A DNA stretch of 64,000 bases from contig CM030362.1 in assembly GCA_017893485.1 (NCBI GenBank), positions 260,824,255 to 260,888,254 on the forward strand, in the 5' to 3' direction. Each line of letters begins with the position of its first letter. Positions within the stretch are counted from its first letter, which is position 1. This DNA is from Hemerocallis citrina (taxonomy: Eukaryota > Streptophyta > Magnoliopsida > Asparagales > Asphodelaceae). The translations under genes and the position numbers were made by a program. Below, one piece after another: positions 10,958 to 23,184 of this stretch. Under the pieces are notes generated by a model. It saw only the letters and a list, made by a program, of their open reading frames with translations. It was not told where the DNA came from and ran no database searches.

Positions 10958-13900
10958 TGTTGGTGTATGCCCTTGAGGCCAGCCTTATACTGACCTTGCT
11001 AGTTTACATTGTATCATGACGTTTATTTTATATACGAGGCATTTTATTTATTGTGTTGTTAATTGTGATTAAATGAACATAATAAAGTCTTTAGAATAGT
11101 AGGTTCAATACCATGGGACATCAAGTGCATGACTTGATTGTGAGATCCTATTAGTTGAAATCATAACATTATTCTTAAATTTTCCTAGTCAAGTATATTA
11201 TTGTGAATTAGGACAACAATAAAACAACGAGACTAGTATGTGCGTAGACTGATGATCATATCTAACGAGTTATGGATATGAGATATCAAGTCTTCACATA
11301 GGTACATATGTCCAAGGTTCCAGACTCTTTTGAAATGAGAGAAAGAACATATTAATAATATACTGGAATAACCCACCATGAAAATACTGCATTGATCGTT
11401 AAGTGAGTGTCATGAGCGATTCTCACAGTGACCATGATGACGTGGTCCTTTGACATGAAATCACTACGGTTCCCTACATGAGAAGTTATACGTTTTAATA
11501 CAGTCAAACTATACCTGTGATAAGGTGATTATAAAGTTAGCTATTAGACATAATATGAATCATAGGGAGGGATGTGAATGACTTACATAGGATTTATCGC
11601 TCTTACATAACAGGAGCGATATTTTTGAGCACCTTGATTGAGTGAGACTGCAAAATGCACAGCCATGCTTAAATGAGTCAATATGAGATATTGATCTCAT
11701 TTGTTTTAATAAGTCTACTCGAACATCAAGTCACCAAAGATTGAACTATACAAGGATGACACGCTCAATGCCTTGTGGTCATTTAAGATATCTGGACAAA
11801 AGGACTATACTACATGGTAACATTGGTTACTGATAGGTTATTTCAAATCATTGACATTCATGTTACTTGAATAGCAGTGATGTATTGCTAGATACCGCTT
11901 ACTGTTTGTAACACTAAAATAGGATTTTAATATTATTGTCAACGTAATGGGAACCTATAGAGTCACACATTTAGAATGGATCGAAATTGTGATTTCAGTT
12001 CATTAGATGAATATAATTGGAAATCCAAGTGAGTCTTGGACTCCCAACATTAGTTGGACAGTTAATTAGATTAATTGTGCCAACCAAAATTAGAAGGCCC
12101 TCACATGAATCTAACCTAGGTTAGATTGTGAGCCCTGCTGTAACACCCCGAATTCCAAATACAACTGAATTCGAGATTTTCACAGGATCTTTTCGTCTCA
12201 TTCGGTACAATTTTACAAGGAATTGAAAACTTTCCATTTTACATCAGAGTTACATGATATTTTACACTTTACATTTTACAGCGGAAGCATATAACACAAT
12301 AATTTGCATGTAATGATAGCGGAAGCAATTTACATCATTCAAATAAATGTACATCAACAATGAATAATTTGTAAGCATCAGTTCTCCTTTCAATTTTATC
12401 AAGCCATTTATCCTGCATACAAAACTGTGAGCACGTCAGTTTATTCAACCGACGAAAATTATACATGGCCATCCTCTCTATGCCAGAAACAGTATAATGA
12501 TTCTCATTTCTTAACAAATCACAAACTTGTTCACATATCAAATTAAAGGAAATACCCTATTGATGTCGTGTTGTGATTGTGCACTTAGTCCTTAATGCAA
12601 TTATTTATATTATATGACACTAATGCGCACTTGTTCGGATTCTATGCATCCCATACTACATAGGTCCAAGGGCAAGCACTTAATCGTACTTCATCTTGTA
12701 GGGTTCAATCCCTCGCCATGACTTAATCTACTACTCTAACTACAGTAAGTATCCTAGATGTTTTCCGACATACGAACTCATATCTAGGCGCCCTGGAGGG
12801 AATCCCAACGCACTGACACATGACTCATCATGCAGGCATCCTGTGGTAATTCAGCTCCTACCATAGACATGACACCACCCGCAGTCGTCAAACATCCCAC
12901 GAGCGTCACCACCGGGACAGTACTCTGGAGCAGTATCCACGCCCTATCATGACTCATCATGGGACATCCTGGGATACGCTCTCGCCGCCAATCCAATGGC
13001 CCTCATACTCAATGTTTTTCTCTTACTTTCATCACATCTTCACTATGTATCTAGTTCTTATTTTATTAGAATCATGAACAAAATCAAAGCTCTAGAGTTA
13101 GCCTATCCACTATATCGGACTTAATCATTCATTCAACATGACCAACCTTGGTCTTTCTTTTCAAATTTCATTTCATTTATTTCCAATTGCCGGTGGGAGA
13201 CTTAGCTACTCTTTTGTTTCAATTTCAATTTACAATTACCAAAATTGAGCGTTACCAGTTCATGAGTTCATTTTCATAATCTCAATTGATTTTCCTTTTC
13301 CATGTCCATAACTTTCACATTCGTACAACTTTCATAAATTCAAATAAATGATTCGCTTCATTTCAGGTATAAATTCATGCAAAAACAAATAGAGTTTACT
13401 TAAATTGTCACAACAAATAATCATTCAACATAAGATTCATAATCTTTACCATAAAACAATTCATAGAATTTCTGAGATATCAAAAGTGATCTGGACAGTC
13501 GACTTAGAGCTTATCCAGTCGACTTGTTCAGTCGAAGAAAGTTTTTCAATAACCGCTCGGAAGAGTCGACTGCTGCACATGGCCAGTCGGCTGTTACGCA
13601 GCGTTCAAAATCTAAATATCATTTACGGGGCAGTTGACTGTCTTTCAAACTAGTCGGCTGTTCTACAGAGTTCAATTATACAACTTTTCAAGTTCAGTAC
13701 GGTCGACTGTTACATACATTCGGTCGACTGAACAGGGTAAATTTTCAAATTAAGGGGTCATCTCTCCCTTCTGTTCTTCATTTAGCACACAGCATTTTAT
13801 TCAATTACAGTACGTTCAATGCCAACATAAACATGTGATTCTTATCTATTCACCATCATTATAACATAGTTTATGATTAAATGTAAATTTCACATACTAA

Positions 13901-15334
13901 TATTTTCTTTTCTCCAATGAGATACTAAACATACATTTTTCCTTTACTCATCATTTATCTACGAAGATGAATATTATTCTAATTTAGCATGCTAGAAAAT
14001 CAAGTTAACAATTCATATTAAATACATCGTTTCATGGAATTCTGAACTGTACATATTTTATTTCAGTGTACCAGTCGACTGCTCACATGATCGGTCGACT
14101 GTACCGGTCATTTCCACTAATCTAATTATCATTAGCTCTTTTTCATTCATTTGTATTTTCAACATTTCATACAGTATTAATTTAGCAATCATCTTATCAC
14201 TTCAGTTTATAAATACATACACAATTCAATCTCAATCTTAACCTGAGTTCTATTTTAGAAGTCATGAGAAAAACACTCACCTTGTTGACGAAATAAACGA
14301 ATCCCGTAAAGCTTCTTAATGCGATGCACGACTCCTCGCTCCTTGCTCCACACCGAAGCTCCCTCTAAAGTGATGGTCGGCCTCCAAAAGCACTCACTCT
14401 CAACTCTCTTAAAAAATATAACTCTCTTCTCACAATGAAATTTTGTGTAGAAAACAAGTAAGTGAGGGGGTATTTATACACAATTTTGGGTGAGATGGAG
14501 GGCTAGGATGAGAGTAGGAGTTGTAGTAACTACCCACAACTAAGTAACCACCCATACACTAACTCCACTTCTCCAAAACCGGCCAAGGAGAATAGTGTAC
14601 AATGCACACCATGTTGCATGCACGTGCTATTCTAGTCTCCAAATAAAAACTTGTACATTATACATTATAAAAATAATCTTTTAAAAGATGTTACCTCACA
14701 AGTTGTTATTAAAAGAATTAATTCATGGGCTTAAATTGATGGGCCAAAATATTAGTTTTTACAAAATAAATAAATTAGATTTTTGGGCTTGTGTTTATTT
14801 GAAAATAATTTAAAGAACATATATACATACATATGCATATACTCATCATCCATAAAGAAAGTAATTATAAGATTTCATATTATGAAAACTGCACGTGCAC
14901 ACTACGTGCAAAATAAATAAGTAATTTTCATAAATGAAAATCGGGGCATTACACCTGCAGCCTTACTACTCTCTTAGGGTGGATTTCCCGCTATATATAT
15001 ATATATGATATTTATCGGTAGGAAAGTAACAAGAAAAATTCTAGCCGTCACAGAAAGTGTGAGAGAGAGAAAGCGAGAGGAACATTCCCTTCCCGCGGCT
15101 AGCACCGCGACGTGAGGGAGAGCCGATTTCGTTGTTCGTTTGTGTGGATACTGCAGAGGCACCACAACGTTGCAATTATCTTGATTGGAAAATTGTGGAG
15201 ACATTCGTTCCATCGTTGAGGTAAAAACTTCTAACACATTTTATGGTTTTTGCATGGATCCATGGTTGGGTTTCAAGAAATTTTTATTTATATTCGACGC
15301 CTATTTACTTTGTGATATACCACGAAACCCAACA
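10958..15334 (+). mobile_element. Copia-type solo LTR, split by a nested solo LTR
   Basis: It begins TGTTGGTGTATGCCCTTGAG and ends GAAACCCAACA, giving a TGTTGG/CCAACA terminal inverted repeat. The TGTTGGTGTATGCCCT start is characteristic of several plant Copia LTRs. It is flanked by CTCCC at 10953-10957 and 15335-15339. Removing the insert at 12139-14953 plus one CCTGC leaves about 1557 bp. No internal region is present, so it is a solo LTR from intra-element recombination. Confidence 0.85.
12139..14953 (-). mobile_element. Tekay-type gypsy solo LTR (same family as the element at 38517)
   Basis: It runs from TGTAACACCCCGAATTCC to AAAATCGGGGCATTACA, flanked by CCTGC at 12134-12138 and 14954-14958. 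Both ends are the reverse complement of the LTR ends of the full element at 38517-49304, and long segments match (near 12150-12330 and 13100-13230). At 2815 bp it is about 500 bp shorter. The middle differs: it carries GTCGACTG clusters (13495-13740, 14070-14102) and lacks the tRNA-like modules of the full element. Its promoter, read on the minus strand, is TATAAATACCCCC at about 14466-14478. Confidence 0.9.
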
Positions 15335-15381
15335 CTCCCTCCAGCTCATCCTGCGGAGGACTCGCTTCCTTCTCCTCAACC

Positions 15382-18300
15382 TGTAGCGCCCCGAATTTCC
15401 AATAAATAAACTTAAAAATACGTGGCACAATTCCCAGCATCTACCTTAATTGTAATTATAAACAAAGTACAAATACAGAAAAATTTAAAACTTTTATTAC
15501 AACATCTCTTTTACAAAGCACAGCGGAAATTAACACCTTTGGTTACAATTTATTTCACAACATAGTTCCGTATTTACACATCCTTTACGACGTATATGAT
15601 AACATAAAATTCTACCACATGCTCCCAACTCCATGCTAAAAGTACCTACCTATGAAACATGAGGCTAGAGATAACTTTAACCCCCAAAACTACAGGGGTC
15701 AGCCATAACGGTGTGAGTGATATACACAAAAAAATACAACTGAAACAAACATAAAGAACAAATCATAGTCAACATATTAACATAATAATAACGAATGAAA
15801 TATGAAATAATAATAAAAGAAACGTAAATCATCAAGTGAACTAGGTTAAGTGTCAAGTGTGGAAAACAGAAAACAAGCATAAATCAATTCAAGGAAATCA
15901 CAAATGCATATGATGAAAACTAATGCACAATTGCCGGATCTATGATCCCCACTCTACATAAATCGGGTATAAGCCCTTATCGTTCTCCACTTTATAGGGT
16001 TCGATCCCACGTTATGCAATTATCCTACTACAATGACTTCTACGAGATTTAGACATTTTGTAAGTATCATTTTTCGCCCTTGGAACACTGGAGGCCAATC
16101 CCACTAATGTGGATCATTCTGTGGCCTATTTCATCCATTGTCCCCGAATACTGGGGATTGCCTCAGTCCGCAGGTCATCCTGGAACCCTTATTACATAAA
16201 CATTCTATGAGTATCACTCTCGTCCTTAGAATACTGGAGACCAATCACACTCATGTGGATCATTCTGCAGCTTATTTCAGTCATCGTCCTGGAATACTAA
16301 GGATTATCTCACTCCTCGAATCATCCTGGAGTCCATAAGTCATGTTTGCTCCCATTTCATCATATCAACATTCTAGTGCCTGTCCTTATATTTATTAAGT
16401 TCATTTAATTAACCACAATTTTCCTAGAGTTGGTGTACCTAGCGGACTTATCTCAACATAAATGACAATAGGGCCCCAACTGGCCATAAACCACAAAATC
16501 TCAACTGCCGGTATACCAGGGTCCCAAACAACCTCTAGAGACGTACAACTCAAAAAACAACACGAATCTTTCATTTAAACTCTTAATTTCATTGACAAAC
16601 TTGTTCACATTAAGAACATTTCAAATCAAATCAGTTAAAAATAATTTATCCATATACTTACAACCCCAAGTAATAGTCATGTAAATTAGAAACTAATATC
16701 CCAAAATAACTGAGATTTACCTTTTTAAAATCATAGGAAAATCACAAAACATCATTCTTTTGAAATTTGTAAATACTTCACATTTCTAAAATGGTGAAAA
16801 TACAAATTTAATTCCTTTACAAATTGAAAGTATAACTCTCTGAAGGATATAGTAATCTTTAGCAAAATCTTATTTGAAACAGTAAATCAATAATCCATAC
16901 GTTCGTAGAAACATTGATTCAAAGAAAAGAAACAAATAATTCAAACAAAGGTTGTTGGTCGACCGTCAGTCATAGTGTAAAAACACTGCGGTCGATGACA
17001 CTATTCAAAGTAAAGGACCAACCCCAAAAACCCATGACAGTTGACAGACAGTTGCAGTGCGAAATACTGCGGTCGACTGTCAGTCATGAAATGGGGCAAC
17101 AACCAGTCGTGGCAGTCGACCGCATCGACTAGTTCAAAAGAGCAATAGTCGACTGCGTAGTCGACTGACACACAGTCTGTATCAGCCCAAATTTCAAATT
17201 TTCCAGAAAACTGATATATGTGTATTTATATAAGAATATAAGGTCTCATCTGATGAATCTTACAATATAATCGACTCAATCTTGGCCAAATCCAACTCAG
17301 TTCATATGTCAATCAAAATCTTTCATAAATTTCACGAAAATCTCAATTTCCAAATCACAATATCGAATGAAAGATTTAGATAAGACTTTTTCCATTAAAC
17401 TCTTGAAAACATTAGCAAATACAATCACAATTTCTTCTAGTACGGAAATATGAGCATACATACATAACAAAACTGAGATCTATCAAAAAGTAGACATTCA
17501 TTCATCAATATCCCCAATCCAACTCAACAAAACCCAAGTTCTTCCCCTTCACATCAGATCTAACTCAAAATAAGGCAAAAAAATCATCATGCCCAAATAA
17601 AACAGTAATCAAGTCAAGGAAAACAGTGATTAACAGTCCATCATTCATCCATATGTATATATAAACCTATCAATTCCATCGCACACTAGCTGTACATGAT
17701 ATAACACAATGAGGCATACACTTTCATGAAGAAAATTTGGATCTTTTCTAGTTTAGATAACGTCTCATGCAATCTCATACAAACTCCACATCAACTCATA
17801 TATAATAAATCCATCATGGTATATATCAAAATTTGGATCTTGTTAAATGTCGATTTTTCAATCAATCTTACATAAGGGATCATACATCGATTCCTACGTG
17901 TTCATGAAGATGTTGTTTGGATTATGCATTCGATTAGAGTCATCTCATGTTAGATCAACTTAGATTATAATTTTATAAAATTTCAACATACAAGTTAATC
18001 CATTCATCATATCATAACACTAAATAATAAAGAGGTGAGAATACTACTCATTCATAGAATTTGTTCACTACATCAAATATAAAATCTTCTAGCATGCATC
18101 CTACTAGACAACCCATCATACTCAACCCATCATACTCAACAATATAGAACAAAATAAAACTATCACTCACCTTTAAATAAGAGATTAACTTGAAGAAATA
18201 AAGAAATAAGAAAGCCCTTCTCCTCCTTTTGTAAAAGCCCAAACATCAAGCTCTCAAACTCAAGAAATATAAAGAGATTTCACAACGGGTGGGGGGGGGG

Positions 18301-18812
18301 GGGGGGGGGGGGGGGGGGAGGGGGGGGGGGCTGTTTATAACAAGCCGAAATGCATTTTTAGGGTTTTGAGAAGATTTACAAAATATTCCTTTAAGAAAAT
18401 ATCTTTATATATATAGATCCATTATATTAGGGAATTAATTTAACCAATTTGGTTGAGATTGATCCTCTCTCAAATCCCCCAGATCTGGCCGGCTTCAATC
18501 TTAGCCCAGAAAAACCAACTTTGAAAATTTTTCCTCCAAGTGCAACTTTTTTAAAAAGACCCCTTCATTTAGTAATATTTGAGAAAAATATCAATAGTGG
18601 TTTGTAAAATCCATAAAGTTTGAAATTAATATTCATGAATAAATATTAGGTCCTCCAATTAAAATTCTTGACTTTGTGTTTCCCAAGAAAATATTTGCAC
18701 GTGTTGCACGTGCAAAAAGGTAAATTTCAGAAAAGTTTATTAAATCACCAAAAATTCACTTTAATTCATTTATTAACTCAAAAATCATTATTTAAAATTC
18801 CAGGGTGTTACA
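15382..18812 (-). mobile_element. Gypsy solo LTR, family B
   Basis: It starts TGTAGCGCCCCGAATTTCC and ends CCAGGGTGTTACA, with CAACC at 15377-15381 and 18813-18817. The length is 3431 bp. Its 5' end closely matches the solo LTR starting at 36389 (shared GGGGTCAGCCATAACGGTGT near 15695 and 36701), so both belong to one family. The GCCCCGAA end resembles the reverse-complemented 3' end of the Tekay LTR, hence the minus orientation. It contains the GTCGAC cluster at 16950-17175 and a homopolymer G tract at 18291-18330. No coding domain. Confidence 0.88.
18291..18330. repeat. Homopolymer G tract
   Basis: About 28 G, one A, then 11 G, next to a TTTATAAC promoter-like motif of the solo LTR. The equivalent place in the related LTR (about 50070) has no such tract, so the length is hypervariable or partly a sequencing artefact. 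Confidence 0.8.
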
Positions 18813-19239
18813 CAACCGGATCAACCTTTTCATCCAACAGAGCAGCCCTATCATCAGCCTACTCAGCCTCTTTCCAAAAGAGCTGCACCGGGGGACCCGA
18901 TCTGCGGGGTTGGAACCCTTCTTGGGTAGCTCGGGCGGTCGAGGTGGCTCTTCAATTGTTAAGAAGTGTGAAATACATCTCCGAACCAAAGTGTCCCCCT
19001 TTCTCACCGTCATAAGTGATAGGAGTAGAGTGACCCGATGTATTTTTCTTTTAGGTTCAAGCCAGGAATAATGAACTTATTGTGTAATCCCTACCTCACA
19101 ACACAAAATTGGTATGAAACAAAGGTGCTCCAAGTATATTTGTCTTGACACTTGGCATTTTTGTGTTGCGACACATTGTTTGGAGCAAGTCGTGGGGGTA
19201 GCCCCGGCGGATGGCTGGGCTCCAGGCTTGCTTGTTGGA

Positions 19240-20465
19240 AAGTTAACAAGTTTCAGGAGTAGTTCGAATGATCGATTCAAGCCTTGGACACGCATGCTTG
19301 CAAGTTGTGTGGGCAATTTTGAGCCATGATTATGAACTCTAAACATGTTTTATAGATTTTTAACGAGTTACAGGAGCAATTTCGAATGGTAAGCCCTGCT
19401 CTGAACTTGCTCGTTCGCAAGTGACTAAAGCGGTGTCGAACCAAGTGTTGGACTTGAAACATGCTATTTAAAAATTGTAATGAGTTGTAGGAGCAATTTC
19501 GAATGGTGAACCCTGCTTTATGCTTGCTTGTTTACGAGGGACTAAAGCGGCGTCGAACCAATTATTGGACTGAAAACTTGTTATTCAAAATTTAAATGAG
19601 TTGTAGGAGCAAATCTGAATGCTGAGTTCTGCTTCGTGCTTCGTTGTTTGTGAGCGAATAAAGCGGCATCAAATCAAGTGTTGGACTCCAAATTTGCTGT
19701 TTCAGAATTTCAATGAGTTATATGACCAATTTTGATTTGTGAGCCCTGCTCCGCACTTACTTGTTTGCGAGCGACTAAAGTGGCATCGAACCAAGTGTTG
19801 GACTCCACACTTGTTTGAAAATTTCAACTATTTGTAGGAGCAATTCTGAATGGTGAGCCCTGCTCCGTGCTTGCTTGTTGCTTGTTGCTTTGAGAATTCA
19901 ACGAGTTGTAGGTGCAATTCCGAATGGTGAACCATGCTCTGCGCTTACTTATTAGCAAGCAATTAAAGCGGCGTCGAACCAATGTAGGACTCCAAACTTG
20001 TTGTTTACGGGGGTGAACGAGTTGTAGGTTCAATTCCAAATGGTGACCGCTCCACACTCACTCGTTAGCAGGTGACTAAAGCTGCATCAAACCATGTGTT
20101 GAACTTCAAACTTGTTGTTTGAAAATTTTGATGGTGAGCCCTACTATGCACTTACTTGTTTGAGAGCGACTAAAGAGACTTGGAACTAAGTTTTGGACTC
20201 CAAAATTATTGTTTGAGAATTTCAATGAGTTGTAGGAGCAATTCTGAATGGTGGGCCAGACTTCGCACTTGCTTATTTGCGAGTGACTAAAGCGGCGTCG
20301 AACCAAGTATTGGACTCCAAATTTATTTTTTGAAGTAGTTAACGAGTTGTAGAAGAAATTCCGAATGGTGAGCAATCCTCTGCACTCGCTCCTTTGCAAG
20401 CGACTAAAGCGGCATCGAACCAAGTGATGGACTCCAAACTTGTGATTTGATCCTAGCAAGTTGTG
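19240..20465. repeat. Minisatellite, period about 118 bp, about 10 diverged units
   Basis: Each unit carries GAGTTGTAGGAGCAATT, then GGTGAGCCCTGCTC, GCGACTAAAGCGGC, TCGAACCAAGTGTTGGACTC and a CTTGTTGTTTGAGAATTT tail. Clear units begin near 19349, 19467, 19585, 19705, 19825 (internally deleted), 19900, 20015, 20130 (short), 20222 and 20338; a degenerate one lies near 19240. The array sits just past the 3' end of the minus-strand Tat polyprotein, where Tat/Ogre elements commonly carry tandem repeats. It is probably that element's 3' untranslated region. Confidence 0.9.
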
Positions 20466-20690
20466 GAAGCAATCCTTGGAGACAAGCTCGACTTTGAAAT
20501 TTTAATTTAACGCGTTGTAGATGTGACTCAAGGGGGTAGCTATGATGCTAGTACAAAGATTTTTATTAGAAAAAATGCTAGTTTTATTGAAACAAAACTA
20601 AGTGGCTACCTTGATGGTGGCTAGTTTTATTTGATAACGTCTCATGCAATCTCAAACAAAACTAAATGCTAGTATTTCTACTGTAAGGTG

Positions 20691-20830
20691 TTAAGCACCC
20701 TCGTGGTAGTTCATCAGATGTTCGACATTCTAGGTCCTTGATATCCTCTTGCCCCTGGGTTTTCAAGTCGGTACGCTCCTGGGCGGACTACTTTGGAGAT
20801 CCTGTATGACCTTACCCAGTTGGGAGCAAG
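20691..20830 (-). pseudogene. Tat-type polyprotein, C-terminal end of integrase
   Basis: On the minus strand this reads KLAPNWVRSYRI, VVRPGAYRLENP and, after a one-base slip, NVEHLMNYHEGA followed by TAA at 20693-20691. This is the standard end of Tat polyproteins (integrase C-terminal GPF/Y-like module). The upstream part of the same frame resumes at 51812, on the far side of the Athila insertion. Confidence 0.85.
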
Positions 20831-20835
20831 CTTGC

Positions 20836-22252
20836 TGATGAGTGTAATTTCTACATTTTTATTACTCTTTTACACATTAAAATTATGAGTTCGCGTTTAT
20901 TTCTTTGAATTTCATATTTTTCTGCTTAATTTAATTTATTTGTTTTCTTTTAAAAGAATTAGATGAATGTTAGGATTGTGGACTCAAATATACATAATCA
21001 TGGGACTTGGAGTAGGAGAAAGAGAAGACACAAAGCAATGCGAAAAAGCAGCAATAACAGCTCCTAGAAGATGAAAAAATCTCAACTTTTGATCTAGATA
21101 AAATATTTTGGTCTTCGAGTCTTCTTTGAAATGAGTGGTCATACATAACGAAAGAAGTTCTGTAGCTTCGGAAAAATCATGTCTTCAGCAACTACATGCA
21201 AGAAGAAAAATGACAGTAGACCGCAAAAAGACGCAGTCGACTGCAACAAATTGCTGTCGACCGTAACATGCGACTGGCTATAATTTGGATGTGGGTTTTG
21301 GGTTCAATGGGCTGTATTTATGTATATATTTTTAGGGATTCTTCGGGTGTTATATATAGATTCTAATGTGAACTTTAAGTGAATTAAAAGTGGTTGGAGG
21401 CTAAGAGATTTGGAGGAGATGACTTATCACACCGTTGGAGAGCGAAGGGCCATAGCTTTCGTCAACATTGTCTAGAGTTCTTTTTTCTCTTTTCTTTTTC
21501 ATTGTTTAATCCAATACGATGTTTGCTAGTTTTAGTTTTTCCATAAATTAATTTTATTTTTTAGTGTTTCGATGTAGCCTAGCTTTGAAAACACAATTTC
21601 AATTTGATTATTACTGTATTCTTATACTTCTCCATGGTTGTTTAATTTATGTTCTTAATGCTTACAATTTTCTGGTCAAAAATTATTTGATATCTTAAAT
21701 TATAGGGGAACCAAAAGGTAACTTGTGATTTCGAAGTTTAGAATGAAACAACATTACTTAAGCAAAATTAGAGATAATTTACCGTGATTAATGTAACTTT
21801 AGAGAAATTCAAAGAACTTAATGAATCTTCGAATAATTAAATTCGTATAGAGATGTGACGAATTATTAGTTGGGGATATGTTTGGTGTTATTCGAGAGAA
21901 GACATTGAATAATTAGGGGATTTTGGTCTACAACTTGAAAGATTAAAGTTTTGAGTTTCATAGAATTATGAATTATGTGGAATTATCTAGGTGAAACCGA
22001 AAGCCCTAAAGTTAGTTTTGCTATTAATAAACCCTAAAACTTCCAGATTTCATTATTTTTAGTTCAGTTTGTTTTGCCTTTAGTTTAATTTAATTTATTT
22101 GCTATTTTATCAAATTTTCGATTCTCCAAATAGTAAATAATATGGTGAATTTCGGTACTCAATAAAATAATTAGTCCTTGTGGATTCAACACTCTTTTCT
22201 TTCAAACTATACTACTTGCTGCAATTTTGTGCGCTTGCAAATTAATCCATCA
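20836..22252 (+). repeat. Athila 5' LTR
   Basis: It begins TGATGAGTGTAATTTCTACA and ends AATTAATCCATCA. It is followed directly by AGTTTTTGGTGCTGTTGCCG, a near match to the TTTTTGGCGCCGTTGCCG primer-site region of Athila elements. It matches 36052-36388 plus 50700-51806 throughout. It contains two GTCGAC-type motifs (21210-21275). Confidence 0.88.
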
Positions 22253-23184
22253 AGTTTTTGGTGCTGTTGCCGATGACTAATTATTCTTTTATTGGCATTG
22301 ATAGTTGCTAGATAGTTACTAATTTGGATTTTATTTTGTTTAGAAAGATTGGTTTGATTAGTTTTGTTGTTATTTAATAGCTATATTTAGGAAGTAGAAG
22401 TGTATTACCATGGCGAATGAGGGTAACGGAGTGAAAAATAAGGTTTTGAGGGACTATGTTATTCCCTCTGTTAATGGAGCAACATCAAGTATAAAGTGCC
22501 AAGCTGTACAAGCTAACAATTTTGAGATTAAACTGGAGATCATTCAAATGATTCAACAGAAGTTCAGTTTGGGGGACAGTCGCATGAGGATCCTAATGTT
22601 CACATTCTAAACTTTCTAGAAATTTGTGACACTTTCAAGCACAATGTAGTGTCAGTTAATGCTATCCGTTTGAGACACTTTCACTAAGAGATAAGGCGAA
22701 GGCTTGACTAAATTCTCTACCACCGGGTGTTATCACTACTTGAGAGGGACTAGCATAAAAATTTCTGCCTATGTATTTTTAGCCGGCATAGACAACAAAG
22801 CTAAGGAATGACATTACCACATTCACTCAATTTGAGAATGAGTTTTCGTATGATGCATGAGAGAGGTATATAGATTTATTGAGAAAGTTTCATCATCATG
22901 AACTTCCTGCATGGCTGCAAGTCCAAACAATCTATAACGGTCTAGGAGCAACACATCGATATATGGTAGATACAACAGCTGGAGGAGCTCTGTTGAGGAA
23001 AACTCATGAAGCGGCCTATGAGCTTTTGGGGGAGATGACATCTAACAATTACCAATGGTTTTTGGAGATAGCATTGCCAAGAAAGGTGGCTAGAATTTTT
23101 TAGCTTGATCCTATTACCACATTGGCGGCACAAATGACAATTTTATCGAAACAATTATGTAATATGAATGTTAATACTATTCAA

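Larger units (their letters stand above)
10899..19030 (+). pseudogene. Tat-type gag, N-terminal fragment, interrupted twice
   Basis: An ATG at 10899 opens MAPKEKGKATTTSRQ, a basic Tat gag N-terminus. The frame is broken at 10957 by a Copia solo LTR and resumes after its duplicated CTCCC at 15340. It is broken again at 15381 by another solo LTR and resumes after the duplicated CAACC at 18818 (FHPTEQPYHQPTQPLSKRAA). With both insertions set aside, the reading frame runs through Pro/Gln/Ser-rich sequence and then stops near 18930. Beyond about 19030 I see no gag capsid domain, so the element is truncated. Its similarity to the N-terminal gag of the minus-strand Tat element (LSKRAAPGD beside PSKEAAPGG) supports the family call. 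Confidence 0.6.

Noticed and set aside
18668..19346. ORFs at 18668-19346 on both strands as a host gene
   Set aside because: They span the end of a solo LTR and the Tat gag remnant; only the short gag part after 18818 is explainable.
19240..20465. CRISPR-like array
   Set aside because: Whole units diverge uniformly, with no constant repeat and unique spacer pattern; this is plant retroelement DNA.
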